DNA of 55,317 nucleotides from assembly GCA_017557185.1 (NCBI GenBank), contig JAFZAP010000023.1, positions 74,526 to 129,842 of the forward strand, in the 5' to 3' direction. The notes below the pieces were generated by a model, which was not told the DNA's origin, ran no database searches, and saw only the letters and a list, made by a program, of their open reading frames with translations. This DNA comes from Prevotella sp. GTDB lineage: Bacteria > Bacteroidota > Bacteroidia > Bacteroidales > Bacteroidaceae. This document shows, piece by piece, positions 9,461 through 20,600 of this stretch. How positions within the stretch are numbered: the stretch's first letter is position 1; each line of letters starts with the position of its first letter. The position numbers and the translations under genes were made by a program.

Positions 9461-10072
9461 ATGGTCATGACAAGAAACAAGAAATATTGCACTCTCCTCA
9501 TTGCCGTTCTTGTCGTCATGCTGAGTGCCTGCAGCTCTTATGATGACGACTCCATGTATGAAAACGCAATGTATGGAGCATCGCAGGCACGGGCCGCCTA
9601 TAACGGCACATGGAAATTCGGGGATAAAGCCTCGACAACCTATTCGGCAGACAAAAATGCTTCGGATACTGCAGACAATATGACCGCCATTGTCTGTCAG
9701 GACAACACACTCTCGCTGAACTTTCCCATTCAGCTCGTGGCACGATTGGCCGTTTCTGCTGAACATGCTGACGATGCAGCCAATAATGCCTACTTTGTCG
9801 ATTATGGATTCCCCTACAGCGAGGTGGGCTATTCCGCCAACACGCTCTATTGGCAGATCGATAAGCCACGCTACGTCTTCTACACACGATATGGCGGTGC
9901 CGCCCACAAAATTGTTGCTTACATGTCGAATTCAACCGTTGCCTGTGCCAGCGACTACAGCCAGATTTGTATCTCACTACACATTGACAGCCTTCAGAAT
10001 GCCGACAAAACCGTAGCACGCTTCAATCCACAACTCGAATTGCTGTATATCAGCACAGAGCGAATCAAATAA
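9461..10072 (+). CDS. hypothetical lipoprotein (possibly DUF4840-like)
   Basis: A 203-residue predicted lipoprotein with signal peptide and lipobox VMLSAC (Cys24 from this start; a second in-frame ATG two codons later is equally possible). The mature part starts with acidic Ser/Asp residues and then a mostly beta-strand domain containing GTWKFGDKAS, NLSFNFP-like and SLHIDSLQ segments. It resembles small Bacteroidales lipoproteins of the DUF4840 type, but I am not certain of the family. It is followed after 21 bases by the sigma factor gene and could belong to the same transcription unit. No function is assigned. Confidence 0.6.
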   Translation: MVMTRNKKYCTLLIAVLVVMLSACSSYDDDSMYENAMYGASQARAAYNGTWKFGDKASTTYSADKNASDTADNMTAIVCQDNTLSLNFPIQLVARLAVSAEHADDAANNAYFVDYGFPYSEVGYSANTLYWQIDKPRYVFYTRYGGAAHKIVAYMSNSTVACASDYSQICISLHIDSLQNADKTVARFNPQLELLYISTERIK

Positions 10073-10093
10073 AGTGGGTGTCAAGAAACAATA

Positions 10094-10690
10094 TTGTTCG
10101 AACATTTCATAATCTCGGGGCGGCAAGTGGAGACAGAACAACAGCTTCTCAGCGATATTCTAAGCGGTAATCGTATTGCTATGCGCAGGCTCTACGACCG
10201 CTATGTGGGATATACCATGGCCACGGCTTTGAGGTATATCCCTGATCGCGATAAGGCTGCCGATGTGGTGCAAGATGCCTTTGTGAAAATCCTCACCAGC
10301 CTCAACTCATTCAGCTTCCGCGGGGAAGGTTCGCTACGGGCATGGGTTACACGTGTCACCGCCAACCAAGCTCTCGACGCATTGAAACAAGATGTCCGTA
10401 CACACCAACTGCTAACCACCGAGGCCGACCTGCCGCCACAACAGCTACAGAACCTCCCGGATGAAGAACCCGACGTGGGACAAATCTCACCCAGCATGCT
10501 CACGAAACTCATCGCCCAGCTGCCACCAGGCTATCGTGCCGTACTCAACCTGCATATATTCGAGGGCCGCTCACACAAAGAGATTGCCGCCCTACTCGGT
10601 ATCAAGCCCGACTCCTCTGCTTCTCAATTCCTTCGCGCAAAGCGTATGCTGGCAAAAATGATCAACGAAAGTATTAACAGCAATGACTGA
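10094..10690 (+). CDS. ECF-type RNA polymerase sigma factor
   Basis: A protein of about 198 residues with the two ECF domains. Region 2 is around RLYDRYVGYTMATALRYIPD and DKAADVVQDAFVKIL (residues 36-66). Region 4 is around LPPGYRAVLNLHIFEGRSHKEIAALLGIKPDS (residues 145-180). The start is uncertain: the only in-frame start before region 2 is a TTG at 10094, since the first ATG (10181) would remove part of region 2. Its end overlaps the next gene, whose product looks like its membrane-bound regulator. It would direct transcription of an envelope-related regulon, but its targets are not known. Confidence 0.88.
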   Translation: MFEHFIISGRQVETEQQLLSDILSGNRIAMRRLYDRYVGYTMATALRYIPDRDKAADVVQDAFVKILTSLNSFSFRGEGSLRAWVTRVTANQALDALKQDVRTHQLLTTEADLPPQQLQNLPDEEPDVGQISPSMLTKLIAQLPPGYRAVLNLHIFEGRSHKEIAALLGIKPDSSASQFLRAKRMLAKMINESINSND

Positions 10691-12041
10691 CAACAGAAAC
10701 TCGAATCCTATCGACTGGATCAACCAATTGAATCAACAACTGGCCGACCATCAGGAACCAGCCCCCGAAGGCCTGTGGGATCGCATCGAGGCACAACTCG
10801 ATGCCGACAACTCACAGCAGCCAGTCATTGTGCCTAGCACCCAACGCCACACCAGCCTTCGCCGATGGATGGCAGCTGCTTCTGTTGCTCTTCTCATCGG
10901 AAGCGGTGCCTACATCTTTATGTATAAGACTCCTACATCTATGGAAAACACACCGAGTCAGACAAACAAAGTTGTGGCCAAAACAAACATGATCTCTTCG
11001 AAAGCAGTTACCAACACATCACCTTCAACCACAACCTCTGTTACCCCATCAGCAACCAAAGTACAAACGCTTCTCGCACAAAATGCAGTAGCAACGACAC
11101 ATCCTTCGCCTAGCCTGGAACTATCATCCCAGCTGACAGATGTAATGCCGATACAAGAAACCCAATCAGTTGCTGTTCCCTCAGAAACACCTCCGGCAGC
11201 AACAAACATGGAAGCAACTCCTCTATCAAATCCTTCTCAAGAGAAGACCTCTGCCGCTTCACAACAAAAAAAGACTATCACTCGCCCCTCCCTTGAGGAC
11301 AGGATGAGCACTGGCACTTCCCTTGGTAACGAGAGGGCGATTGGCACCTTGTCTTCTCATGGGAAAGAGGCGGGGGTGAACTTCTCCCTCTACGCTCAGA
11401 ATTCCCTTGTGGCACAGCAGCAGAACTCGCCTGTGCTCATGAGTAGTGAGCTCTATAGTCAGTTCAATGGCATTGACGAGGTAGCTACATCGAACCGTTT
11501 CCGCAGGAGTGTGCCACAAAACAACATCTTCCTGAGCAACTACAACGAACAGTCTCATCATCACCTGCCCTTGGCCATTGGATTGACCTTCAGTTATCCA
11601 CTTGGCGACAAGATGTCGATACTATCCGGACTTGTCTACACATACGCTGCAAGCAATTTCCAGCGCACCATGCAAGGCAGCACCATCAATACACAACAGA
11701 AGCTGCAGTATCTTGGCATTCCGCTACAGCTGAATTATACCTTCCTCCAGTGGCAAGCACTCAGTCTTTATGCCAGTGGCGGCGGACAAGCCGATATCAA
11801 CATAAAAGCACGCCGAACCACTGAGGGCATTCCCGTAGAGGCAAACCGTGATTGCATGCAGTGGTCACTCACAGGTGCCATCGGAGCACAATATCCCATC
11901 CTCCCCCACCTCGCCTTCTATGGAGAAGCAGGTGCTCGTTGGTATATCGACAACAATAGCACCATCGACACTTACTTCAAAGAACACCCCCTCAGCCCCA
12001 ATCTGCAAGTAGGTCTGCGACTCACCTTGGGAGAAGAGTAA
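10683..12041 (+). CDS. anti-sigma-like / beta-barrel fusion membrane protein
   Basis: A 452-residue protein whose ATG lies 8 bases inside the sigma-factor gene. Residues 1-60 are cytosolic, with EPAPEGLWDRIEAQL resembling the short helical N-terminus of Bacteroidetes anti-sigma proteins. A single helix follows (62-80). Residues 85-290 are a low-complexity Ser/Thr/Pro/Gln linker. From about residue 292 the sequence alternates in the manner of an 8-strand outer-membrane beta-barrel (LAIGLTFSYP, LSILSGLVYTY-like, LQLNYTF, LAFYGEAGARWY), ending LQVGLRLTLGEE. Residues 203-237 are rich in Gly/Arg and may be a decayed palindromic repeat. Joining an anti-sigma segment with a barrel suggests direct envelope sensing, which is an inference. 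Confidence 0.72.
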   Translation: MTDNRNSNPIDWINQLNQQLADHQEPAPEGLWDRIEAQLDADNSQQPVIVPSTQRHTSLRRWMAAASVALLIGSGAYIFMYKTPTSMENTPSQTNKVVAKTNMISSKAVTNTSPSTTTSVTPSATKVQTLLAQNAVATTHPSPSLELSSQLTDVMPIQETQSVAVPSETPPAATNMEATPLSNPSQEKTSAASQQKKTITRPSLEDRMSTGTSLGNERAIGTLSSHGKEAGVNFSLYAQNSLVAQQQNSPVLMSSELYSQFNGIDEVATSNRFRRSVPQNNIFLSNYNEQSHHHLPLAIGLTFSYPLGDKMSILSGLVYTYAASNFQRTMQGSTINTQQKLQYLGIPLQLNYTFLQWQALSLYASGGGQADINIKARRTTEGIPVEANRDCMQWSLTGAIGAQYPILPHLAFYGEAGARWYIDNNSTIDTYFKEHPLSPNLQVGLRLTLGEE

Positions 12042-12090
12042 ACCCTTAAAGTATCATAAAAAAACATAAATGCCGACATATATTTAAGTG

Positions 12091-12127
12091 TTCGCGCGCG
12101 TAGATTTACATTTTTTTAGTAACTTTG
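12091..12127 (+). promoter_or_regulatory. CGCGCGCG-type promoter of the 1705-aa surface protein
   Basis: TTCGCGCGCGTA (12091-12102) is followed after exactly 17 bases by TAACTTTG (12120-12127), a -7-like box. The same module with the same 17-base spacing lies at 21389-21425. No TTTG -33 box is present at the usual place; the CG-alternating tract occupies it. About 144 bases of A-rich leader follow before the start codon. Confidence 0.6.
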
Positions 12128-12271
12128 CACAAAATATGCAGTTCAAGACTGCAGTGTGTTTTATGACCTGCTCACTATGAACAGGGATTTCATGATGCTA
12201 CTACACTCGTAGACCTCAACCGAATAACAATAAACAAATCAATAATAACAAACAATTTAAACCTAACAAAA

Positions 12272-15200
12272 ATGAAACATTTTCGACTATTATTGACATT
12301 ACTCGCCCTAATTACAGGGGGAGTAAGCGTTAGTGCACAGACGTGGACGGGTAATGAAGTTTCCGAAGGCACTTTCTACCTCTACAACGTCGGAGCAAAA
12401 GGGTATCTTATAGGTGCAAACAATTGGGGTACTCGCGCATCTGTCACCGAGAACGGAGGCATTACTGTAACATTAGCCCTAAAAGATGGTGTCTATACTA
12501 TTTCGACTGCACCTACTTATTCTGGGGCATATCTTGGTGCTAATGGTTATGTTGATCGTGCAGAAAGTGAATCTGCATGGTCATTTACACCTGTTGAAGG
12601 ACAAATAAATGTATATAAAATAAGTTGTTCTGCAGGTACACTTTTCGTAGATGTAGATGCTGAGACTTATACTATGGAAACCTCTGTTACTTCTGTTGGC
12701 ACGGATCCCAATACAGATTATTCCTGTTGGATGCTCATTTCAAAGGAAGAACGTGTCAATAATCTTTCCAATGCAACACAGGATAACCCTCTAAATGCAA
12801 CGTTTCTACTCACAAATCCAAATTTTAGCCAAAACACGAATGGCAGCGGATGGACGATGAACTCAAGTAATTACAATCCGAATGGTGGTAACAACATTAA
12901 CTGCTGCGCCGAATCATGGCAAGCATCATTCACACTGAGCCAGACCATCGCAGTCCCCAATGGCTACTATAAATTGCGTGCCCAAGCAGCGTTGACCGAC
13001 TATACAAATGCATACGATGGTACCAACTATCCTGTTGTATATCTGAATGATGCTACCGTTCCATTCAACAATATGGATGAAACCGACAGAGGTACTAGTA
13101 TGACTCAATTGTCAAACAGTTTTAATTCTGGAAAGTACTATACCGAATATACCAACGTCGTCACTATTGCAGATAATAGTATCACTGTTGGCGTAAAGGG
13201 TACTCGCACCAATACATGGTGTATTTGGGATAACTTCCAGCTCCAGTATCTTGGCCCCATTGACCTTTCTGAGTATGTCGCAGCTCTTGCCGAAGCCGTT
13301 GCTGCAGCCGAAGCTCTTCAAGGGACTGTTCCTCCTGTTATTTATAGTGCCCTCATGAATACTGTAAATGAACAAAACAAAGAATATGAATCCGAGGAAG
13401 AATATAGTGCGGCTATTCAATTAATTAACGAGGCTGTCGAAGGGGCAAAGGCATACCAGGATGCCTACAGCAAATACCTCACATTAAAATCTGACGTACA
13501 GGCACTCTACGATGTGACTGGCTATGAGGAGCTTACTGAGGGCGCCCACGAAGCACTTGGTACAGCACTAACCACGGCAACAACCAACGTGGAGACCTGC
13601 ACGGAAATCGCTCAAATCAATGAGATTGCTGCAACCCTGAAAGCTGCTGGTGCCACTTATGCTGGTAATGCCAACCCCACTGGCGAAGCTCAATTCAACC
13701 TGACCTTTATGATGACCAACCCCAACCTTGAAGGTATGCCTATTAGACAACCTGCTGACGGATGGTCCACAGAACAAGATGATGGAAATTCTCAGGTGAT
13801 GACAAATGATGCTGCTACAAGTGAAGATGGCACAAAGACTGCATTCTACGAGTATTGGACATACACAGCAAAGACCAATGGTTTATTCAACCTCTATAAT
13901 GCTGTTACTCTCCCTGAAGGAACATACACAATCAACTGCTATGCCTTTGCACAAGACCAGTATGCACAGACCTACATTAAGGGTATCTACTTCTATGCCA
14001 ATGATACACAAGGTACTTGCGTCAGCTCATCACGACTCACTGAGCAGACCATTTCCTTCATCAACGACCAAGAGCAAGAAGTCAAAATCGGCTTAAAGCC
14101 TCTCACCACAGGTAACTCCTACAACTGGATGGGTATCGGCTATGTTCAACTCTATAAGGTTCCTGCCAGAACCACAACCTATGCAATCAATGTCAATGCT
14201 ACCAATGCAACAGTCATTACAACTGTTGACGGCGAGGAAACAACAGAGGCTCTGGCACTAAAAACCGTCACGCTGAATGTAACTGCTGATGAAGGTTGTG
14301 CTATCACAGTCACAGCCACCTATACCGAAGGCGGAACGGAGACAGCTCTTGAAGTTGCTAACCCTGAAAATGGTGTCTACACCTTCCAAATGCCTGAACA
14401 CGATGTCAATGTCACCGTAGTTGCTGTTGTCGACAAGACAGCTCTTGCCGCTGCTATCACTGCGGCCGAAGCTTTCACAGAGGGAACACTTCCTTCATCT
14501 GTCTATACCACACTGACAGAAGCGCTTGCTACAGCCAACACCGTCTATAATAACAGTGAAGCCACCGTTACCGAAGTGGCTGCTGCCACAACAGCTCTCG
14601 AAGAAGCCATAACTACCGCTAATGTCGTGAAAGCGCCATTCAACCGCTACACCACTATTAAGGCAGCTGTAGTTGCTATCAGCGAAACCGTTGACACCAC
14701 CGAAGCCGACAGTCAAGCCGATGCTGCTACAACAGCTGAGGGGATTGAAGCTGCTGTGGCTACTGTTCGTACTGCTCTCACCAATTATCTCGCAGGGGCA
14801 GACATTAAGGATGCTCAAATTGACATAACTAATGCGTTAGTTGACAATGCAAACCCCTATGTTTCTGCTGACTATTGGACTGTGACCGATGCAGATGGCA
14901 AAGCTGCAACGCCAAATGCATTTGATCCTACAAATCAATGCGCAGAATTTTGGGGACAAGCTGGATATAGCATTAAGCAGACGATTGCTACAGAATTGCC
15001 ACTCGGTTACTACACTTTAACAGCTGTGGCCATAACTCGTACAAGCATGACAGGTACGCTGAGTGCCGGATCAAATACCACGAGTATTGTAACGATGCCG
15101 AGAACTGGAGGAACAGCAGGTGTAGATTGTTTAAATAACCGTAGTGACTGTAAAACATTCTTTGATGCAGGAAATGGTGTAAACGAACTCACCTTCAAGT

Positions 15201-17389
15201 TAACAGAAGCTACTGCAAATCTGGAAATTGGTATTACTGCTGATAAATCTACTAGTGACTATTGGACAGTTTGGCGTTCGTTCAAGCTCGAATATCTCGG
15301 AACGGAACCTATTTCTGTATTAAATGACCAACTTCAAGCAGCTATTGATGCTGCTCGTACTACCGCTACCGAACTGGCTGTTCCAGCAGGAGTAGCCAAT
15401 GTACTCACTTCTTTAGCAACAGCCTACGAAGCAGATAAAGCAAATTATACCACTGCTGCTCAATATACAGATGCTATCGCTGCTATTGCTGCTGCCGTGG
15501 AAACTGCCGAAGAAGCTGTTCATCCGACTGCATATAATAACTTGATCCTTCAGAAAGCCATAATCACTGCCGCTCTCGACAAGTTAGCTGATGAAGACGA
15601 GGCTACTTTGCAGGCTGTTATCGATGCCAACACCGATGCTTTAGCGGCTTGTACAAACGTAGAAGAAATTGAAGCACGTACTACTGTCCTTTGGACGGCA
15701 ATAGCAGATGCATTAGGCTCTATCGAACTGGCGGGTGATGAAACTCTGAACCTTACATATCTGTTGACAAATCCAGACCTAACCGACTGTCCAGCTTGGA
15801 AGGGAGCTGAAGGATGGTACACCGATCAGACAGACGGAAACTCTCAGGTCATGACAAACGATGCAGCAACTAGCGAAGACGGTACAAAGACTGTTTTCTA
15901 TGAGTATTGGAGCAATCCTGCTAAGGCAAACAACTTATTCACTCTATATCAAAAAGTGACGCTTCCTCCTGGTACCTTCGATATCAGTTGCTATGCTTTC
16001 GCTCAAGATCAATATACAGGTCAAAATTCTGTAGGTGTTTATTTCTATGCCAACGATACTCAGGGTTCCTCTGTATCGAATACGAGATTGAGCGAGGCTT
16101 CACTGTCCTTTATCAACGATACTAACCAGGAAGTGAAAATAGGTCTAAAGACCATCACCGGCAACACCTATAACTGGATGGGTATCGGCTACATGGAACT
16201 TTACATGGTGGCACCCAACACCTCTGAGTATGCAATCAACACCGATCAGGTTCAGAATGCAACAGTAGTTGCAACTGTTGATGAAGAAGTCGTTACAACG
16301 GCTCTATCTCTGAAGAACGTAACGATTACCGTAACACCTGCTGAAGGTTTTGTTGTCGAAAATGTCACGGTTACTTATAACGAGGGAGAAGAGACGAAGA
16401 ATGTCGAACTGTCTACCACTGCCATAGGTACCTACACCTTCCAGATGCCAGCATACGACGTAACAGTGAATGTAACTACGTTAGTTGCTGCAACAGAAGA
16501 AGAACTCAATGCTTTAACAGAGGCTCTGCCAACTCTTGGTTTCGAAGAAGGCGAATACGCTCCTTATACTAATGTAGAGGCTCTGACTGCTGCTGAGACG
16601 GAAGTTTCTAAGGTTGTTGCTGAAATGGAGGCATACAACGGAAAGGCTACACAAGCTACAGTCCTCGCTGCTACTCAGGTCATCAGTGAACTTGCACTCA
16701 CTTTGGTTGCCAACACTGAGGAAATGAATGCTGTTTATGATGGTGACTTTGCATTGGCAGAAGTTGTTGAAACATCTACTGATGATGAGATAACAAAGGG
16801 TTGGAGTAATCCTACCAACATCCGCCAAATTATTGGTACTCTTGAAACCTTCCCTGGTCTTGCTGATGCATCTGCTGGAAAGGCTGCATTCTCTTGGAAT
16901 GGCACATACGATTACGGAAGGACAACGGGTTACACCATGCCTTTGAAAGCTGAGACCACTTATAAGTTCTCTATTAAGTACACTGGTTGGAGTGGGCAAA
17001 ATCTTACTAATGGTGCTGATGTATATATCTATGCTCCTGACGGATCAACGCTTACAACAGAGGCTATGGGAGCCGTTGAAAATAACATTGCCAATGCGAA
17101 CTCTCTGAAGACCTATACCCTCGAATTTACGACTGGCGAGGCTGGAAACTATGTCCTAGGCCTGAATCCTAAGGGCAACTGGGTGTTCACAGATGTTTCC
17201 ATCTTCAAGGCTACCGCTCAACTCGGCGATGTCAATGGCGACACCAAGGTTGATGTGGCTGACATCACTGCTATGGTGAACATCATCGTTGCTAATGGCT
17301 ACGAGAAAGTTGCTGACCTCGACGGTGACGAAGACGTGGACGCCGAAGACGTCAAGGCACTGGTGAACCTCGTATTGGGAAAAGAATAA
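12272..17389 (+). CDS. very large multidomain secreted protein with dockerin-like C-terminus
   Basis: A 1705-residue protein with signal peptide (MKHFRLLLTLLALITGG...VSA). Residues about 30-150 form a module beginning FYLYNVGAKGYLIGANNWGT that recurs in other proteins of this window. Several beta-sandwich, carbohydrate-binding-like modules (N-x-NF/NP followed by GWT, ending W-x-x-FxLxYLG) alternate with helical Ala/Glu/Thr-rich FIVAR-like spacers. One module (from residue about 472) is duplicated from about 1157. The C-terminus (about 1650-1705) has two Ca-binding loops, GDVNGDTKVDVADI and ADLDGDEDVDAEDV, as in dockerin type I. No catalytic domain is recognised. It is probably a surface glycan-binding or adhesive protein. 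The gene is more AT-rich than its neighbours. Confidence 0.8.
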   Translation: MKHFRLLLTLLALITGGVSVSAQTWTGNEVSEGTFYLYNVGAKGYLIGANNWGTRASVTENGGITVTLALKDGVYTISTAPTYSGAYLGANGYVDRAESESAWSFTPVEGQINVYKISCSAGTLFVDVDAETYTMETSVTSVGTDPNTDYSCWMLISKEERVNNLSNATQDNPLNATFLLTNPNFSQNTNGSGWTMNSSNYNPNGGNNINCCAESWQASFTLSQTIAVPNGYYKLRAQAALTDYTNAYDGTNYPVVYLNDATVPFNNMDETDRGTSMTQLSNSFNSGKYYTEYTNVVTIADNSITVGVKGTRTNTWCIWDNFQLQYLGPIDLSEYVAALAEAVAAAEALQGTVPPVIYSALMNTVNEQNKEYESEEEYSAAIQLINEAVEGAKAYQDAYSKYLTLKSDVQALYDVTGYEELTEGAHEALGTALTTATTNVETCTEIAQINEIAATLKAAGATYAGNANPTGEAQFNLTFMMTNPNLEGMPIRQPADGWSTEQDDGNSQVMTNDAATSEDGTKTAFYEYWTYTAKTNGLFNLYNAVTLPEGTYTINCYAFAQDQYAQTYIKGIYFYANDTQGTCVSSSRLTEQTISFINDQEQEVKIGLKPLTTGNSYNWMGIGYVQLYKVPARTTTYAINVNATNATVITTVDGEETTEALALKTVTLNVTADEGCAITVTATYTEGGTETALEVANPENGVYTFQMPEHDVNVTVVAVVDKTALAAAITAAEAFTEGTLPSSVYTTLTEALATANTVYNNSEATVTEVAAATTALEEAITTANVVKAPFNRYTTIKAAVVAISETVDTTEADSQADAATTAEGIEAAVATVRTALTNYLAGADIKDAQIDITNALVDNANPYVSADYWTVTDADGKAATPNAFDPTNQCAEFWGQAGYSIKQTIATELPLGYYTLTAVAITRTSMTGTLSAGSNTTSIVTMPRTGGTAGVDCLNNRSDCKTFFDAGNGVNELTFKLTEATANLEIGITADKSTSDYWTVWRSFKLEYLGTEPISVLNDQLQAAIDAARTTATELAVPAGVANVLTSLATAYEADKANYTTAAQYTDAIAAIAAAVETAEEAVHPTAYNNLILQKAIITAALDKLADEDEATLQAVIDANTDALAACTNVEEIEARTTVLWTAIADALGSIELAGDETLNLTYLLTNPDLTDCPAWKGAEGWYTDQTDGNSQVMTNDAATSEDGTKTVFYEYWSNPAKANNLFTLYQKVTLPPGTFDISCYAFAQDQYTGQNSVGVYFYANDTQGSSVSNTRLSEASLSFINDTNQEVKIGLKTITGNTYNWMGIGYMELYMVAPNTSEYAINTDQVQNATVVATVDEEVVTTALSLKNVTITVTPAEGFVVENVTVTYNEGEETKNVELSTTAIGTYTFQMPAYDVTVNVTTLVAATEEELNALTEALPTLGFEEGEYAPYTNVEALTAAETEVSKVVAEMEAYNGKATQATVLAATQVISELALTLVANTEEMNAVYDGDFALAEVVETSTDDEITKGWSNPTNIRQIIGTLETFPGLADASAGKAAFSWNGTYDYGRTTGYTMPLKAETTYKFSIKYTGWSGQNLTNGADVYIYAPDGSTLTTEAMGAVENNIANANSLKTYTLEFTTGEAGNYVLGLNPKGNWVFTDVSIFKATAQLGDVNGDTKVDVADITAMVNIIVANGYEKVADLDGDEDVDAEDVKALVNLVLGKE

Positions 17390-17429
17390 TTCCATCATCG
17401 GTTACTAATTGAACCGATTTGATACTGAC

Positions 17430-17466
17430 AAGGAGCGCAGGCAGCACAAAGCCTGCGCTCCTTTTT
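17430..17466 (+). terminator. Intrinsic terminator after the 1705-aa gene
   Basis: A perfect 13-bp stem AAGGAGCGCAGGC / GCCTGCGCTCCTT (17430-17442 and 17451-17463) with an 8-base loop is followed by a T-run. It lies 40 bases after the stop codon and separates this gene from the next surface-protein gene. Confidence 0.9.
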
Positions 17467-17649
17467 GTATTACTCAACTTTCGCATATAATGTGAACATG
17501 TAATTAGTCGCTTACAGCGAGTAATTCTACATAATGTATTCCCAAAATATACATAATAATCATCTTTTTGAAAGACTTTTGATAAGATTTTGAATATTTT
17601 CTAGTACCTTTGCACGGAAATTCATAAAAAACTAACCCAACATTCACAA

Positions 17650-20600
17650 ATGAAACAAATCAGAATCATTCTCACATGCGCAACTCTCATCCTCAGTTGC
17701 TTCCATACAAGTGCGCAGACAGATGTAACAAATACTTACATCACGAACGCCGACTTCTCGTCCACAGAAGGCTGGACGCAAGAGCATTCTACTCAATATT
17801 GGGCTTTAGGTAATGGCTTGATTGGAACTTATGCGGTCGAGAACAATAAAACCTCGACCACTGATGACACTCACCTGGCAACAGAATACTGTTTGGGTAT
17901 TCAGTGTCGTTGGAGCACTAACTACGCTAATTTCACTCAAACAACTCCTTCGCTTCCTGCGGGTGTCTATACGCTATCCTTCGACGTGGAAAACACCAAC
18001 ACTTCCACTACTTCTGCAACCTACAACAATCTCTTCTCCGTTAGTGTCGGCGAGACTACCTTCAAAGATGAGAAGAAAGAATGGATGAGTGGAAACACCG
18101 GTTGGACAACCCACACCATTTCTTTCACACTGACTGAAGCAGCAACAGCAACCATCAGTCTCGGTTATGGAACAGGAAGCAACAACTATGGTTCAAGCAG
18201 CACCCCACATCTTTATGTGAGCCACCTAAAGCTCACCTATCAGTCGTTACTCGACGGTTTGAAGGCTCAATGGGAAGAAGCTTATGCAACAGCGAAAGCA
18301 GCACTTGCAAATCAAGATTATACATGTGTAACAGGAGAAGAACGTACAGCCCTTGAGGCAGAAATCGCCAAGGATGAGCCGACAACCCAAGAAGGTTATG
18401 AAGCTGCCATCGCTTCCTTGCAGGAAGCAACCGAAACTTTCATAGCTGCCAAGGACGCCTATAGCGCCTTCAACACTGCATCCTCATGCGAGTATCCCAT
18501 CTTGGTTTACGCAGCAACAGCAAAGAGAACGGCGCTAGACGAGGCTTGCAACGTGACACCCACATCGGCAGCTGATGCTGAGGAAAAGACTGCCGCCATC
18601 TACACAGCTCTCCGCGCCTACTATGAGTCGAACGGTAGTGCAGAGGGCGTTGACGGTGCAAAGGACTTCACTTCCTACATCAAAAACCCCGATGCCGAGG
18701 ATGGCAACAACGGCTGGACGTGGACAGGCAACAAAAACAACCCCGCCAACACCGAGCCTTGGACGGATTCCGAAGGCAATAGCACACACAAATACTTCGA
18801 TGGTGGTAACTGGGGCGCAAACTCTTGGACAACGACTATGCAACAGGATATCACGCTGCCTCCCGGCAAGTATCTGTTGTCCGCAATGGGACGTGCAGCA
18901 GTAAACACCACCCTCACGATGTCTGTAGGGGACGTTTCTGTAGAACTTCCCCATGCCGGCAATACCGGTAACGTGTTCGGTAATGGTTGGGGAGAAGACG
19001 TCCTTTTGTTCGAGTCCGATGGTCTGACAGCATCAACAATTCTTGTCACTGCTTCCTCCTCCACTATCCACGAATGGTTCTCCATCAGCCGCTTCCGTTT
19101 GACACAGCTCAAGGCAGGCGAACTCTCCGAAGAAGCAATTGCTGCACTCATCGCTACTATCCCTGAAGGAAAGATGAATGCCGAGGTGAAAGCCACTATG
19201 GATGCCGCCAAGACAACACTCGAGACAGAGAAGACGAAGGAAGCCTATGACGCACTTGCTGAAGCTATCGCTGATGCCGAAGCCTCCATTCAAGCCTATA
19301 TCATCATTAAGTCATATATCGACTATGCTCTTAGCCTATCGAAAACCGAAGCCGATTTCTCCGCTATCAATGATGCCTACAACAATGGCATATACGCTGA
19401 CGACACTGAGGCAGCCGTTATCTATGAAGCATATCAGGCCGCCGAGATAGCCGCACTTGCTGCCAGCAATGCAGAGGACTTCACATCGGTAATCATCAAC
19501 CCTAGTTTTGAAACTGGTGATATGACGGGATGGAGTGCAGAGTCACGCTCTGACACAGGTGTTAAGGCAAACAATAACGCTACTTATACGACCTCGAATG
19601 TCGATGGCGACTACCTCTTCAATTCATGGGGTGGCTCTGCTGAGAACAATGTCTATCAAACCATCAAGGGCATTCCCGCCGGTACATATACGTTGAGTGC
19701 ACTTGTGGCTGGCTTCAATGGCGAGGAACTGATTGTTTCGGCTAACGAGACGACTAACTCCGTGGTTGTAGCAGGCGACAAAACCACGGGTTATACTGTG
19801 AATGTGGTATTCACGCTTGATGCTGCCACCGATGTAACCATCAAGGCTAGCAACACGAAATCCACATCCACTAGCGATCATAGTTTTATCAAGGCTGATA
19901 ACTTTAAGTTAATTGCCGGTGACATCACAACAGATGACTATACTGCACTAAATGCTGCTATCGCTGATGCGGAAACCAAGAAACTCGGCTTCGATGAAGG
20001 CGAGTATGCTCCATATAAAAACATTACAGCTGTCACCGCTCTCGCAACAGCCAAGGCTGTCAACCAAGATGTTGCAATAGCACAGACAACGCTTAATGAG
20101 ATTGTTGAAGCCCTCACTTCTGCCTCTTGGACTGTCAACACCGAAGAGGTGAACTGCATCTACGATGGGCAGTTTGCCAATACCGAAGCTAATGTTACCT
20201 CTGGTGAAATCAATCTGCCAGGTTGGACGAAAGTACAAGGTCTTCGCATGCTGGTGAAGAACTTAGAGACCTATCCCAGTCTGGCCTACACCGATGGCAA
20301 GGCAGCAGTATTCTCATGGGGCGGTACCACGCTGACCTATGGTGAGCAGACGGGTTACACGCTACCCATGAACAAAGGCGAGCGCTACGAGTTGACCCTC
20401 AAGGTTACAGGATGGAGCGATGGCGACCTGCCCAACAGCATAACCATAACGCTGGATGGCAATGCACAAACGGTTGATACAGAAGTTACAGGCCGCATCA
20501 ACGATGCAGAAGGCAATCCGTTCAAAGAGATGACATTCTATCTCAAGCCTACTGCTGATAACTCCATTCTGACAATTAATGCTAACAAACACTTCGTCAT

